A stretch of 64,000 bases of DNA from Collinsella aerofaciens (GTDB lineage Bacteria > Actinomycetota > Coriobacteriia > Coriobacteriales > Coriobacteriaceae): NCBI RefSeq assembly GCF_015554145.1, contig NZ_JADNHZ010000003.1, positions 84,377 through 148,376 on the forward strand. The letters are read 5' to 3'. Below, in pieces: positions 17,593 to 25,652 of the stretch. Each line of letters starts with the position of its first letter. The stretch's first letter is position 1. A program made the position numbers and the translations under genes. The notes beneath the pieces were generated by a model that was given only the letters and a program-made list of their open reading frames with translations, ran no database searches and was not told where the DNA came from.

Positions 17593-18888
17593 CTACCGGT
17601 GGTCGGCGATGTAGCCCAAAGCGACGGCGGCATAAGCCGCGGCGCCAAGGGGAAGCTCGGCATCGCTAAAACGTGCCTTGGGATGATGCTGAGCAAAATG
17701 CTCGTCCGTATCAGTCACGGCAGCGCCCACGGTAAAGTACGCACTCGGGATCTCGCTCGAGATCAACGCGAAGTCCTCGCTCGCCATGGCGTGGAACAGC
17801 GGCAGGAAGGCGGACTTGGGCAGCACCGCGCCCACGTAGCCAAGCGACGCCTGCGTCATGCCGTCGTCGAGTACCAGCGGCGGAACATCCGAAAGCGTCT
17901 CGATAGTCGCCGGCGTGCGATACGTTGCGGCCACACCGTTGACGACCTCGGCGATGCGGGTCTTGAGGTGCTCCATGAGCTCGACGTCGAAGCCGCGCAA
18001 CGTTCCCTCGAGCACGCAGGTGTCGGGGATGACGTTGGCCGCCAAGCCGCCAGCGAACTTACCCACGGTAAGCGCGACCTCCTTGGCCGCCGGCACCTCA
18101 CGGGAGATAAGCTCCTGAAGCGCCAGGTGCACATGCACGCCGGCCGTGATGGGGTCGATGCAGATCTCGGGGCTCGAGCCATGGCCGCCCTTGCCCTGAA
18201 GCGTGATGCGAAAACCGTACACGCCCGAGAGCGCCGGGCTGCCGTAGAGCACCAGGCCAAGCGGCGATTGGCTGTTAACGTGCATGGCGAAGGCGGCCTG
18301 GGGACGCGGGTTCTGCAGCAGACCGTCGGCGATGGCGGCGCGGGCACCCTCAAAAGTTTCCTCGCCCGGTTGGAACAGCAACTTAATCGTGGCGTTGGCG
18401 TCGACAAGCTCGGACTCGCGGGCCTTGAGCAGGCGCGCCGCACCAAGCAGCGCCGTCGCATGCATATCGTGTCCGCATGCGTGCATGCAGCCGTTCGTAG
18501 AGGCGAAAGGCTCGCCTGACTCTTCAGCAACAGGCAGGGCATCCATGTCGCCACGGAGCATGATGACCGTACCGGCCTGTTCGTCCGTGCAGACGCCATT
18601 GCCCTGGGCCGCGGCGGCACCGGCGCCGACAAGGCCCACGACACAGGAACCATCGACGAGCGTGGCAAATGGGATTTCCATCTCGGTCAGGCGCGCTTGA
18701 ATATACGCAGAGGTCTGTGGGAGGCTATTACCCAGCTCGGGCATCTGGTGTAAATCGTGTCGCCACGCAGCGAGCTTGTCTGCAAAAGCCTGAGCTTCTG
18801 CAACGAGACCGTCACCGATAGCGGCCTGCGCCGCCGCGGTGGCCTTGGGCGCTGATTGCGGTTGAAGATCGGACTGAGCTGGTGCCAT
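17593..18888 (-). CDS. M20 family amidohydrolase/peptidase
   Basis: A zinc or manganese metallohydrolase of the M20D group (hippurate hydrolase, IAA-amino acid hydrolase, N-acyl-aminoacid deacylase). The 431-residue product shows LRGDMDALPVAEES, the metal-binding CGHDMHATALLGAA, LFQPGEETFEGA with the catalytic Glu, the dimerisation domain segment GGHGSSPEICIDP and a late metal ligand in HAMASEDF. The ATG at 18888 has GGAGGG upstream; a longer reading to 18942 lacks a site. The substrate cannot be read from sequence. It is cotranscribed with the MFS remnant at 17144-17552. Confidence 0.9.
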   Translation of the reverse strand: MAPAQSDLQPQSAPKATAAAQAAIGDGLVAEAQAFADKLAAWRHDLHQMPELGNSLPQTSAYIQARLTEMEIPFATLVDGSCVVGLVGAGAAAAQGNGVCTDEQAGTVIMLRGDMDALPVAEESGEPFASTNGCMHACGHDMHATALLGAARLLKARESELVDANATIKLLFQPGEETFEGARAAIADGLLQNPRPQAAFAMHVNSQSPLGLVLYGSPALSGVYGFRITLQGKGGHGSSPEICIDPITAGVHVHLALQELISREVPAAKEVALTVGKFAGGLAANVIPDTCVLEGTLRGFDVELMEHLKTRIAEVVNGVAATYRTPATIETLSDVPPLVLDDGMTQASLGYVGAVLPKSAFLPLFHAMASEDFALISSEIPSAYFTVGAAVTDTDEHFAQHHPKARFSDAELPLGAAAYAAVALGYIADHR

Positions 18889-18966
18889 AAATGCCCTCCA
18901 GTAACGTTTTTGCAGTAAGCACTTTGATAGCGTAAAGCGCAAGGTACAACTTTAAGGGCGAGGCAT

Positions 18967-18993
18967 AAAAAATGCCGCCCCAGGAGGGCGGCG
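18967..18993 (-). terminator. Intrinsic terminator of the EamA transporter gene
   Basis: GCCGCCC, CTCCTG loop region, GGGCGGC followed by ATTTTTT on the minus strand, starting about 12 bases past the stop. Confidence 0.85.
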
Positions 18994-19004
18994 CAACAAG
19001 TTGT

Positions 19005-19988
19005 TTACAATTGCGGGCGCGGCTTTCGGCGCAAGAAATCGAAATGCGTCTCGCTCAAGATAATCGACAAAAAGATGAGCGCAAAGCCGGCAAGCAGGCG
19101 CGAGGTGAGCGCCTCCCCCATCAGCAGCACCGAGAACAGCACGCCCGAGGGGGACTCCATCGAAAGGAGCAGCGAGCCCGTCGAGGCCGGGACATGCGCC
19201 AGGCCGACGTTTTGGATGAGCAGCGCCACGCACGTGCAGCCCACCGAGAGAAAGACCATCACGCCGATAAAGCTCGGCGTCCACACGGACGCGGGCGCTT
19301 GGGTCTCGAACAACAGCGACGAGATAAGGCTCAAGACGCCATTGCCCACAAACATCCAAAACGTGATGACGTTGATGTCCATCTTGCGGCCGTACTTGGC
19401 GGTCACCGCCATCTGGATAGCGAAAAAGACCGCGCCGCTCAGCGTGATGACATCTCCGGCATTGAACTCGACGCTATCGAGCGCCACCAGGCCAATGCCC
19501 GCCAGGCACAGCAGCGCGGCACCCAAGTTGTAGCGCGTGAGCTTTTCGCCACTCAGGACGTAGCTCGCAAACGGCACCAAGATGCAGTACGTGCCTGTCA
19601 AAAACGCGCTCTTGCCTGCCGTGGTCTGCGCCAGGCCGATCGTCTGCAGGCCGTAAGCGCCCCACATAAGCGCGCCCATGCCCAGCCCGACGATCAGGTT
19701 GCGGGCATTGAAATGAGCGATGATGCGCTTATGGAAAATTGCAAACATAACCAGTGATGCCGGGAGAAAGCGAACATAGACCAGCTCGAACACCGGAATG
19801 GTGTCGAGTGCGTCCTTCATAGTGGTAAAGGAGTAGCCCCAGATAATCGCCACCGAAAGCAGTAGAACTTTCCAGAACAACGGCGAGCGTGCGCCGGCAC
19901 CCCGGGGAATACCACCCGCGCCCAAATCCTCACGGGCTACAGGGCTATCGGGCATGTTTTCGATTTCGTTGGCAGCGTATTGGGCCAT
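19005..19988 (-). CDS. EamA/DMT family transporter
   Basis: The 327-residue product begins with a 38-residue cytoplasmic, Gly/Pro-rich segment, then has ten predicted membrane helices in two EamA repeats (first about 39-170, second about 180-310), with family signatures such as IIWGYSFTTMK, VRFLPASLVMF, TAGKSAFLTGTYCI and LLSMESPSGVLFSVLLMGE. DMT transporters usually export amino acids, nucleosides or other metabolites; the substrate here is unknown. It is monocistronic with its own terminator. Confidence 0.9.
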   Translation of the reverse strand: MAQYAANEIENMPDSPVAREDLGAGGIPRGAGARSPLFWKVLLLSVAIIWGYSFTTMKDALDTIPVFELVYVRFLPASLVMFAIFHKRIIAHFNARNLIVGLGMGALMWGAYGLQTIGLAQTTAGKSAFLTGTYCILVPFASYVLSGEKLTRYNLGAALLCLAGIGLVALDSVEFNAGDVITLSGAVFFAIQMAVTAKYGRKMDINVITFWMFVGNGVLSLISSLLFETQAPASVWTPSFIGVMVFLSVGCTCVALLIQNVGLAHVPASTGSLLLSMESPSGVLFSVLLMGEALTSRLLAGFALIFLSIILSETHFDFLRRKPRPQL

Positions 19989-20056
19989 GGAACATCCTCG
20001 CGCTCAATCTGGGCGTGGTGTCCGCACGCGCGTGACCGCATGCCGCCTCATGGTCA

Positions 20057-20097
20057 AATAAAAACGGGGCGCACCGGACCCCCGGTACGCCCCGCTA
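20057..20097 (-). terminator. Intrinsic terminator of the yhgE operon
   Basis: CGGGGCG..ACCGG/CCGGT..CGCCCCG stem with a GGGT loop, followed by TTTTTATTTG on the minus strand. It lies about 90 bases past the stop at 20189. Confidence 0.85.
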
Positions 20098-20188
20098 CTG
20101 TAGCAACAACCAGCGTTGCACCGCAATCCAGCCCACTAAAGCGTCAGCAAAGTGAACCTCGATGTTTTGTCAATGTCACGCTGTTGCA

Positions 20189-22378
20189 CTAAATAAGCTT
20201 CGTGCTTTCAAGCTTTTCGATGATCCAGTCGTTGGCCTTGATGACCGGGCGGCGGAAGACGACGCCCAGGCCCAGCGACGGAATCAGATAGCTCGCCAAG
20301 ATACCCAGCTCAACCCAGTACTCCATATGGTAGGCGCCAGCCATGGCGGCGTGCATGGCGTTGATGCCGTGGGTAAACGGCAGGAACGGGTAGATCGCCT
20401 GGAACACGGGGCCGGTCATCTCGATGGGGAACGTGCCGCCCGAACCGCCGACCTGCATGACCAACAGCACGACAGCGAGCGCCTTGCCGATATCGCCAAA
20501 CGAAACCGTAAGCGTGTAGACGATATTGGAGAACACGAGACTCGCGACCCAGCCCGCCAGCACAAACTGCAGCGGGTTGTCGCACTGAATGCCAAAGAAC
20601 AGAATGTCGCCCGCGCACACGAGCGTTGCCTGCAGCAGGGCCAAACCGCCAAAGAACAGGTAACGGCCCAGATAGATCTCGTGCAGGCGTACGGGGATGA
20701 GCTCGTTGATGAGCTCGTCGTCGACCGAGACCTTCATCATGGCCGCCAGTACGATCGAGCCGACCCAGAGCGACAGAATCGTATAGAACGGCGCCATGGC
20801 CGAACCGTAGTTGCGGATCGGATAGACCGGCTTGCGGTCGAGCGCAACGGGGCCGGAAAGCGACACGGCCAGGCCCTCGGGGTCGTTGCCGATCATCGTC
20901 TTGATCGTCGCCAGGTCACCCGACATCAGGGCGCCGTCGAGCTCGTCCTTGAACGCGCTGATCTTGTCCGACGCCTCGCCCAGCTGATCGGAAGCCTTGT
21001 TGACCAGCTTTGCGGCCTTGGAGAGACCCTTTGCCAGCGAACCGGATGCGTCGGTCAGGCCGGCAACAGCGCTATCCAGGTCGCCCGAGATGCCGTCGAG
21101 CGAATCCAGAACGCCCGAAATAGTTTTCTTGAGCTCCTTGGCCTTGACCGAGAACGTGGAATCGTAGTCGGACTTAGCGCCCGAGATGCCCGCCTTGGCA
21201 TCGGCGATGGCCTGGTCGACCTCGGCACGCGTGCTGTTGACCTCTGCCATGCTGTCGGAAAGGGACTTTGCGGTTGCCCTCAGGTCGTTGGCATTGTTAC
21301 GATACTCCGTCGCGATCCTGCCCAGCGATGTAGCCACAGACTTGAGGCTGTCCTGGAGCTTTTCGTCACTCACCTGATCGGCAAAGCTGCGGAGCTGGTC
21401 GGCCGTGTCGTCGATTTCCTTGGCGCGCGATTCGAGTGCCGACGCGGCTTCGTTGAGCTGGGTCACCGTAACGTTGACATGCTGGTTTGCGGCGTCGAAA
21501 GCCTTCGCGAGCTCGGCGGACACGTTGTCAAACGAGCCCGCACTTCCGTCAATCGCGGCGTTGATGGCGTCGTTGGCGGCCTTGAGTGCTTCCTTGGAAT
21601 CACTAATGCCGCTCTCGGCGTGCTCCATCAACTGCTTGGTAGATTCATCGACCTTACCCGTCTGCTGGAGCATACCGCTCGCCGACGTCAACGAATCGGA
21701 GGTCGAGCTCAAAATGCCCGCCAGCGAAGTCGCGTTGGCTTGAACGTCCTGCAGGTCCTCGACCGAATCGCCCAGTGTCGAGGACAGGTTGGCGATAAAG
21801 CTGCTGACCTGATCGGTGCTCATGTAATCGAGCAGGCTGGACACGGTCTTAAGGCCGATGGTCGTGATGGTCTTGGTAAAGGTCTCATTCACCTGGCTCT
21901 GGACGGCGCTCGAACCCTTTTCGGTCACGATCTGGGCGATGGCGTTAGCCTTCTGGTTTTCGTAGAACTCGATGTCGGCGTGCTTCACGTTGGTCGAGAA
22001 AAGCGTCATCATGTCGGCGCTAAACGTCTTGGGGATAACGACGGCGGCATAGTATGTGCCCGACTTAACGCCCTCAATCGCCTTATCGCGGTCGTTGAGG
22101 ACAACCCAGTCAAAGTTCTCGTTACCGCGCAGGGTCGCCGTCACGTTTTCGCCCACGTTGATCTCGACGGGAATCAGGTCGCTCTCGTAGCCCTCATCGG
22201 TGTTGACCACTGCAATCTTAAGGTTGCCGGTATTGCCGTACGGATCCCAGCTGCCGGCGATGTTAAACCACGCGTACAGGCACGGCACGATAATGAGGCC
22301 CATCACGACGACCATGCCGATCACGGAGCGAGACACGTTTTGGACATCACGCTTAAACAGGTGCAGGATGTTCTTCAT
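20189..22378 (-). CDS. YhgE/Pip domain membrane protein (second gene of pair)
   Basis: The 729-residue product has the YhgE/Pip layout: one N-terminal membrane helix (about 16-37, VIGMVVVMGLIIVPCLYAWF), the extracellular signature WDPYGNTGNLKIAVVNTDEG, a long Ala/Ser-rich helical region (about 180-480, coiled-coil-like), and about six C-terminal membrane helices in an ABC-2-like arrangement. Relatives include phage infection protein (Pip) of lactococci and ESX-linked EsaA proteins. Its start codon follows directly on the stop of the upstream paralogue (TAAATG), so both are made together. Their shared topology suggests a heteromeric surface complex; the molecular role is unknown. Confidence 0.88.
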   Translation of the reverse strand: MKNILHLFKRDVQNVSRSVIGMVVVMGLIIVPCLYAWFNIAGSWDPYGNTGNLKIAVVNTDEGYESDLIPVEINVGENVTATLRGNENFDWVVLNDRDKAIEGVKSGTYYAAVVIPKTFSADMMTLFSTNVKHADIEFYENQKANAIAQIVTEKGSSAVQSQVNETFTKTITTIGLKTVSSLLDYMSTDQVSSFIANLSSTLGDSVEDLQDVQANATSLAGILSSTSDSLTSASGMLQQTGKVDESTKQLMEHAESGISDSKEALKAANDAINAAIDGSAGSFDNVSAELAKAFDAANQHVNVTVTQLNEAASALESRAKEIDDTADQLRSFADQVSDEKLQDSLKSVATSLGRIATEYRNNANDLRATAKSLSDSMAEVNSTRAEVDQAIADAKAGISGAKSDYDSTFSVKAKELKKTISGVLDSLDGISGDLDSAVAGLTDASGSLAKGLSKAAKLVNKASDQLGEASDKISAFKDELDGALMSGDLATIKTMIGNDPEGLAVSLSGPVALDRKPVYPIRNYGSAMAPFYTILSLWVGSIVLAAMMKVSVDDELINELIPVRLHEIYLGRYLFFGGLALLQATLVCAGDILFFGIQCDNPLQFVLAGWVASLVFSNIVYTLTVSFGDIGKALAVVLLVMQVGGSGGTFPIEMTGPVFQAIYPFLPFTHGINAMHAAMAGAYHMEYWVELGILASYLIPSLGLGVVFRRPVIKANDWIIEKLESTKLI

Positions 22379-25195
22379 TTATGCCTCACCTCCTTTAGAG
22401 TGCTTGCCAAGCAGGGTGGTATCTCCATCATTTGTAGCTGTGCTGTCGCTGCCCTGAGATTTACGATGCGCACCAATATGCGGCAGACGGCTCGTGGGCT
22501 GTTCGCTGTCCTTGGTGCCCCGCTCGCTGGCGTTGAGACCAAACATGCGACGGGCGGCAGGGATGGCAGCCGTGTGCTCGCGCATCTCGCGGCGCAAGTC
22601 CTCGTCCGAAAGCGCCGAGATGCGCATCTGGGTGTTGAGGCTTGCACGGATGTACTCGATGTTGATGAGCCAGCCGCAGATGGCAATGACCGAGATAATC
22701 CAGATAACGAGCAGGATGATCTTGCCGTTATTGTCGATATCGAGCACCGTCGAAAGCACAAAGAGCAGAACCTGCACGCCTACCACGGCGGCAAAACCGC
22801 CCTTGATGTAGTACGGGTAGCGATGCTCAAACGCCACGGCATGATCGAGCAGCTCGCGACGGTACGAATCCGAATCGAGCATGACGCGCATGGCCGTGCG
22901 CAGCGAATAGCGCTGGCGCGGTAGGTCGTTGGACTCGCAGATCATGAGGCCCGTCGTGGAAAGCTGCTTATCAAAGAGCAGATTGAGGTTGAGCAGCAAC
23001 GGGCGCAGCTGCAGACCGATAAAGAGCGCGATGGCAAGGAACACGCCCAGGATGCACAGGTTGAACAGGTAGTTGAACGAATACATGCCACCGACGGTCT
23101 CGCGCAGCAGGTTGATGCCATAAGTGAAGGGCAGCAGCGGATGCAGCCATTGGAAGAAGCCGGGCATCATCTCGATGGGATACATGCCCGACGAGCCGGG
23201 GATCTGCACAATGACGAGGATGACGCCAATGGCTTTACCGATATGCTTAAACGTGGTGGACAGCGCATAGATGATGTTGACGTAGGTGAACGAAATAGCG
23301 ATGCCGCCCAGTACAAAGAGCAGCGGATTGACGCACTGAACGCCAATGACTAGGTCGCCCACCGTAACGATAATGGCCTGGAACGCGCCCAGGATCACCA
23401 GCAGCAGCCAGCGGCCAAAGTAGCCCTGACGCGCCGTAAAGCTACCGATGCCCTCGCGGTCGACCTCGAGTTTATAGATAGCGATGAGCACATAGCCGCC
23501 TACCCACAGCGCCAGATTGGTGTAGAAGGGCGCGATGCCCGAGCCAAAGCTCTTGACCGGATAGATTGACTTGGACGTCAGCTCAACCGGAGATGCCATG
23601 AAATCTGCCACGTCATTGACGTCGACGTCCATGAGGTCGGCTAACTCGCCCATAGACTCAGAGGTCCGCAGCGCCGCAATGTCATTGGCGGCGGTCGCGA
23701 GCTTGTCCTGAACCTTGGCAAGGGAGGCGTCGGTTTGGGATAGCGTGGTCTTTGCCTGCTTGAGCGTGGCGTCGAGCTGCGCCAGCGTGCCGCGCGCGCT
23801 CGCTATCGTGGGGGTCATACCCGACACAATGCCGGTCAAATCGCCCGAAACGGCGGCAAAGGAATCAAGCGCGCTCGAAGCCTTCGGAAGTGCGTTCTGA
23901 CCCAGATCGGTCTGAGCCTGACCGAGGTTAGCCGTACCGGTCTGAATTGCCGCGTTGAGTGCGTTGCTCGCGTTCGAGATTGCCGTAGCGTCGTTTGCCA
24001 TGGCGCTCGACTGTGCAGAAAGGCCATCCTTGATGCTCTGCAGCTTCTGGTTTTGCTCGCGAAGCGAATCGATGGTCGATACAATGCGCGCGTCAATTTC
24101 CTCGGAACCTGTCGACGCGTCATTAACGAGAATCTCCAAGTGTCCGATAACGACCTTATTGTGATCGATCGTCGCCTGGAGAGACTCGAGCGAGTTGTCG
24201 ATGCGGGTGGTCGTAGATGTGACCGTACCCGTTAGCTTGCCAATCGCAGCGTTCGCGGAGGCTGACGTCTTGGTGAGTGCAAGGCTACCTTCCGAGAGTG
24301 CCTTGGAGAGCGAGGTGATAGAGTTGCCCGCCGTGGCGCGAGCCTCGCCCAGCAGGTCGTTGCCCTGGGAGATCGCCTGCGTTAGAGAGGGCGCCTGCCC
24401 CTGCAGGCCCGCCAGCGCAGCATCGGCCGAAGCAATCGAGCTGCTCGTCTTGTCGATGGCGGTGTTCATGTCGCCGATGGAATCGCGTACTTCGCCCAGG
24501 GTATCAGACGCCTCGGACACCGAGCCCGCCAGCGAATCCCGGGTCTGGGTCGCCTTGTCTTTAAGGTCGATGCCAGCATCTTTAGCAATGCCCGCGACGG
24601 TCTCGCCCACCGTGGAGACAAACTCCGAGTTGATCTGCTCCTCGATGGTATTGGCACCAGTGTCGGTGACCTTGGGCGCAATAGCGCTCTTCTTCTCGTT
24701 GACGTAATAGGTGAGCTTCGGCTGATGGTAATTGCCATCGAGCATCGAAACAAGATTGTCGGAGAAGTTCTTGGGGATTACGATGGCCGCATAGTACTCA
24801 CCACTCTCGACGCCCTCTTTGGCATCGGCGGCCGAATCGACGAAGGTCCAGCCCAGCTGATCGTTCTCCTTGAGCTGATCGACGACCTGGTCGCCCGCGT
24901 TGAGCTCGCCCACCAAGTCATTCTGAGTGCCCTGATCGTTGTTGGCGATGGCAATCTTGATACCTTGGGTGTTTCCGTACGGATCCCAGTTTGCCACGAT
25001 GTTGTACCAGGCATACAGCGAGGGGATAACGCACACGCCCAGGGTAACCACCAAGGCGACGGGGTTCACAAGCAGTCGCTTAATGTCGCGCTTGAATATC
25101 GCAAAGGAGACCTTTGCGTTGGATAGTTTGCTGCCGAGACTCACGCTTGGACCATCCATCCTGTCGTTGAATCGAATCGTACTATCGACAACCAT
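22379..25195 (-). CDS. YhgE/Pip domain membrane protein (first gene of pair)
   Basis: The same family as the next gene: N-terminal helix (VNPVALVVTLGVCVIPSLY), WDPYGNTQGIKIAIANNDQG, an extracellular helical region with many Ser/Thr/Ala, and several C-terminal helices (including YVLIAIYKLEVDREG). It is longer than its partner, about 938 residues, because of an extra C-terminal part with one or two more helices and a cytoplasmic, charged, low-complexity tail ending in KGGEA. The start is uncertain: ATG at 25195 or ATG at 25162 are possible and neither has a strong ribosome site. A palindrome at 25275-25288 lies upstream. Confidence 0.82.
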   Translation of the reverse strand: MVVDSTIRFNDRMDGPSVSLGSKLSNAKVSFAIFKRDIKRLLVNPVALVVTLGVCVIPSLYAWYNIVANWDPYGNTQGIKIAIANNDQGTQNDLVGELNAGDQVVDQLKENDQLGWTFVDSAADAKEGVESGEYYAAIVIPKNFSDNLVSMLDGNYHQPKLTYYVNEKKSAIAPKVTDTGANTIEEQINSEFVSTVGETVAGIAKDAGIDLKDKATQTRDSLAGSVSEASDTLGEVRDSIGDMNTAIDKTSSSIASADAALAGLQGQAPSLTQAISQGNDLLGEARATAGNSITSLSKALSEGSLALTKTSASANAAIGKLTGTVTSTTTRIDNSLESLQATIDHNKVVIGHLEILVNDASTGSEEIDARIVSTIDSLREQNQKLQSIKDGLSAQSSAMANDATAISNASNALNAAIQTGTANLGQAQTDLGQNALPKASSALDSFAAVSGDLTGIVSGMTPTIASARGTLAQLDATLKQAKTTLSQTDASLAKVQDKLATAANDIAALRTSESMGELADLMDVDVNDVADFMASPVELTSKSIYPVKSFGSGIAPFYTNLALWVGGYVLIAIYKLEVDREGIGSFTARQGYFGRWLLLVILGAFQAIIVTVGDLVIGVQCVNPLLFVLGGIAISFTYVNIIYALSTTFKHIGKAIGVILVIVQIPGSSGMYPIEMMPGFFQWLHPLLPFTYGINLLRETVGGMYSFNYLFNLCILGVFLAIALFIGLQLRPLLLNLNLLFDKQLSTTGLMICESNDLPRQRYSLRTAMRVMLDSDSYRRELLDHAVAFEHRYPYYIKGGFAAVVGVQVLLFVLSTVLDIDNNGKIILLVIWIISVIAICGWLINIEYIRASLNTQMRISALSDEDLRREMREHTAAIPAARRMFGLNASERGTKDSEQPTSRLPHIGAHRKSQGSDSTATNDGDTTLLGKHSKGGEA

Positions 25196-25274
25196 TGTAC
25201 GTAGGCGCTTTAGTGCCTCGCGGCACAATGGTGCTGAGTTTTGCGGGTAGCAATATACTACGAAGATGAGTTAG

Positions 25275-25288
25275 TGTACAGTTGTACA
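25275..25288. promoter_or_regulatory. Palindrome TGTACA-GT-TGTACA upstream of the yhgE pair
   Basis: A perfect 14-bp palindrome about 80 bp before the first yhgE start. It has the size of a dimeric repressor operator, such as a TetR-type site. No regulator gene is adjacent, so the assignment is inference. Confidence 0.35.
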
Positions 25289-25362
25289 GTATCTTTAATT
25301 TCAGCAGGTCACAAAACCACAGCCCGCACAAATTAGCAGTCCGAATAAATAGTCATTGGAAC

Positions 25363-25442
25363 TAGTCATTGGGGACGTTCTTAAACGACTACTCAAACAA
25401 GAACGTCCCCAACGACTAATTTAAGAACGTCCCCAATGACTA
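25363..25442. repeat. REP-like 23-bp perfect inverted repeat
   Basis: 25363-25385 and 25420-25442 are exact inverted copies containing GGGGACGTTCTTAAA, and a third partial copy (AAGAACGTCCCCAACGACTA) lies in the loop. The GGGGACGTTCTT core resembles palindromes mobilised by REP-associated tyrosine transposases in other bacteria; no such transposase is in the window. The stretch 25196-25652 contains no gene. Confidence 0.6.
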
Positions 25443-25485
25443 CTTTGGACCACGAAAGCGTCGCAGGTTGAGCATAAGTCAGCGA

Positions 25486-25583
25486 AAACGCCCCTAAGCG
25501 AGCAAGGTGACGTGAAAGAGGAGGGAAGCGTACTTTGGTACGCGACCGACGATTGAACGTCAGATTGCCGCTTAGGGGCGTTT
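25486..25583 (-). terminator. Long hairpin downstream of htpG
   Basis: Perfect 15-bp arms (AAACGCCCCTAAGCG and its complement) at 25486-25500 and 25569-25583 enclose about 68 bp that contain a second hairpin GCGTAC-TTTG-GTACGC (25528-25543). It lies about 70 bp past the htpG stop. No long T-run follows, so it may protect the 3' end or be a structured RNA as well as terminate. Part of the interior (GCAAGGTGACGTGAAAGAGG) recurs at 51626. Confidence 0.5.
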
Positions 25584-25652
25584 GCAGCGTCGACCGGTCC
25601 GTCGTTCGTTAGAACGACGGAACCAATAGGTTCGTTAGAACGGCGGAACCGA

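Noticed and set aside
20162..22924. A 920-codon open frame on the plus strand opposite the yhgE genes
   Set aside because: It spans the boundary of two real minus-strand genes and is Arg/Gly/His-rich as expected for a shadow frame.
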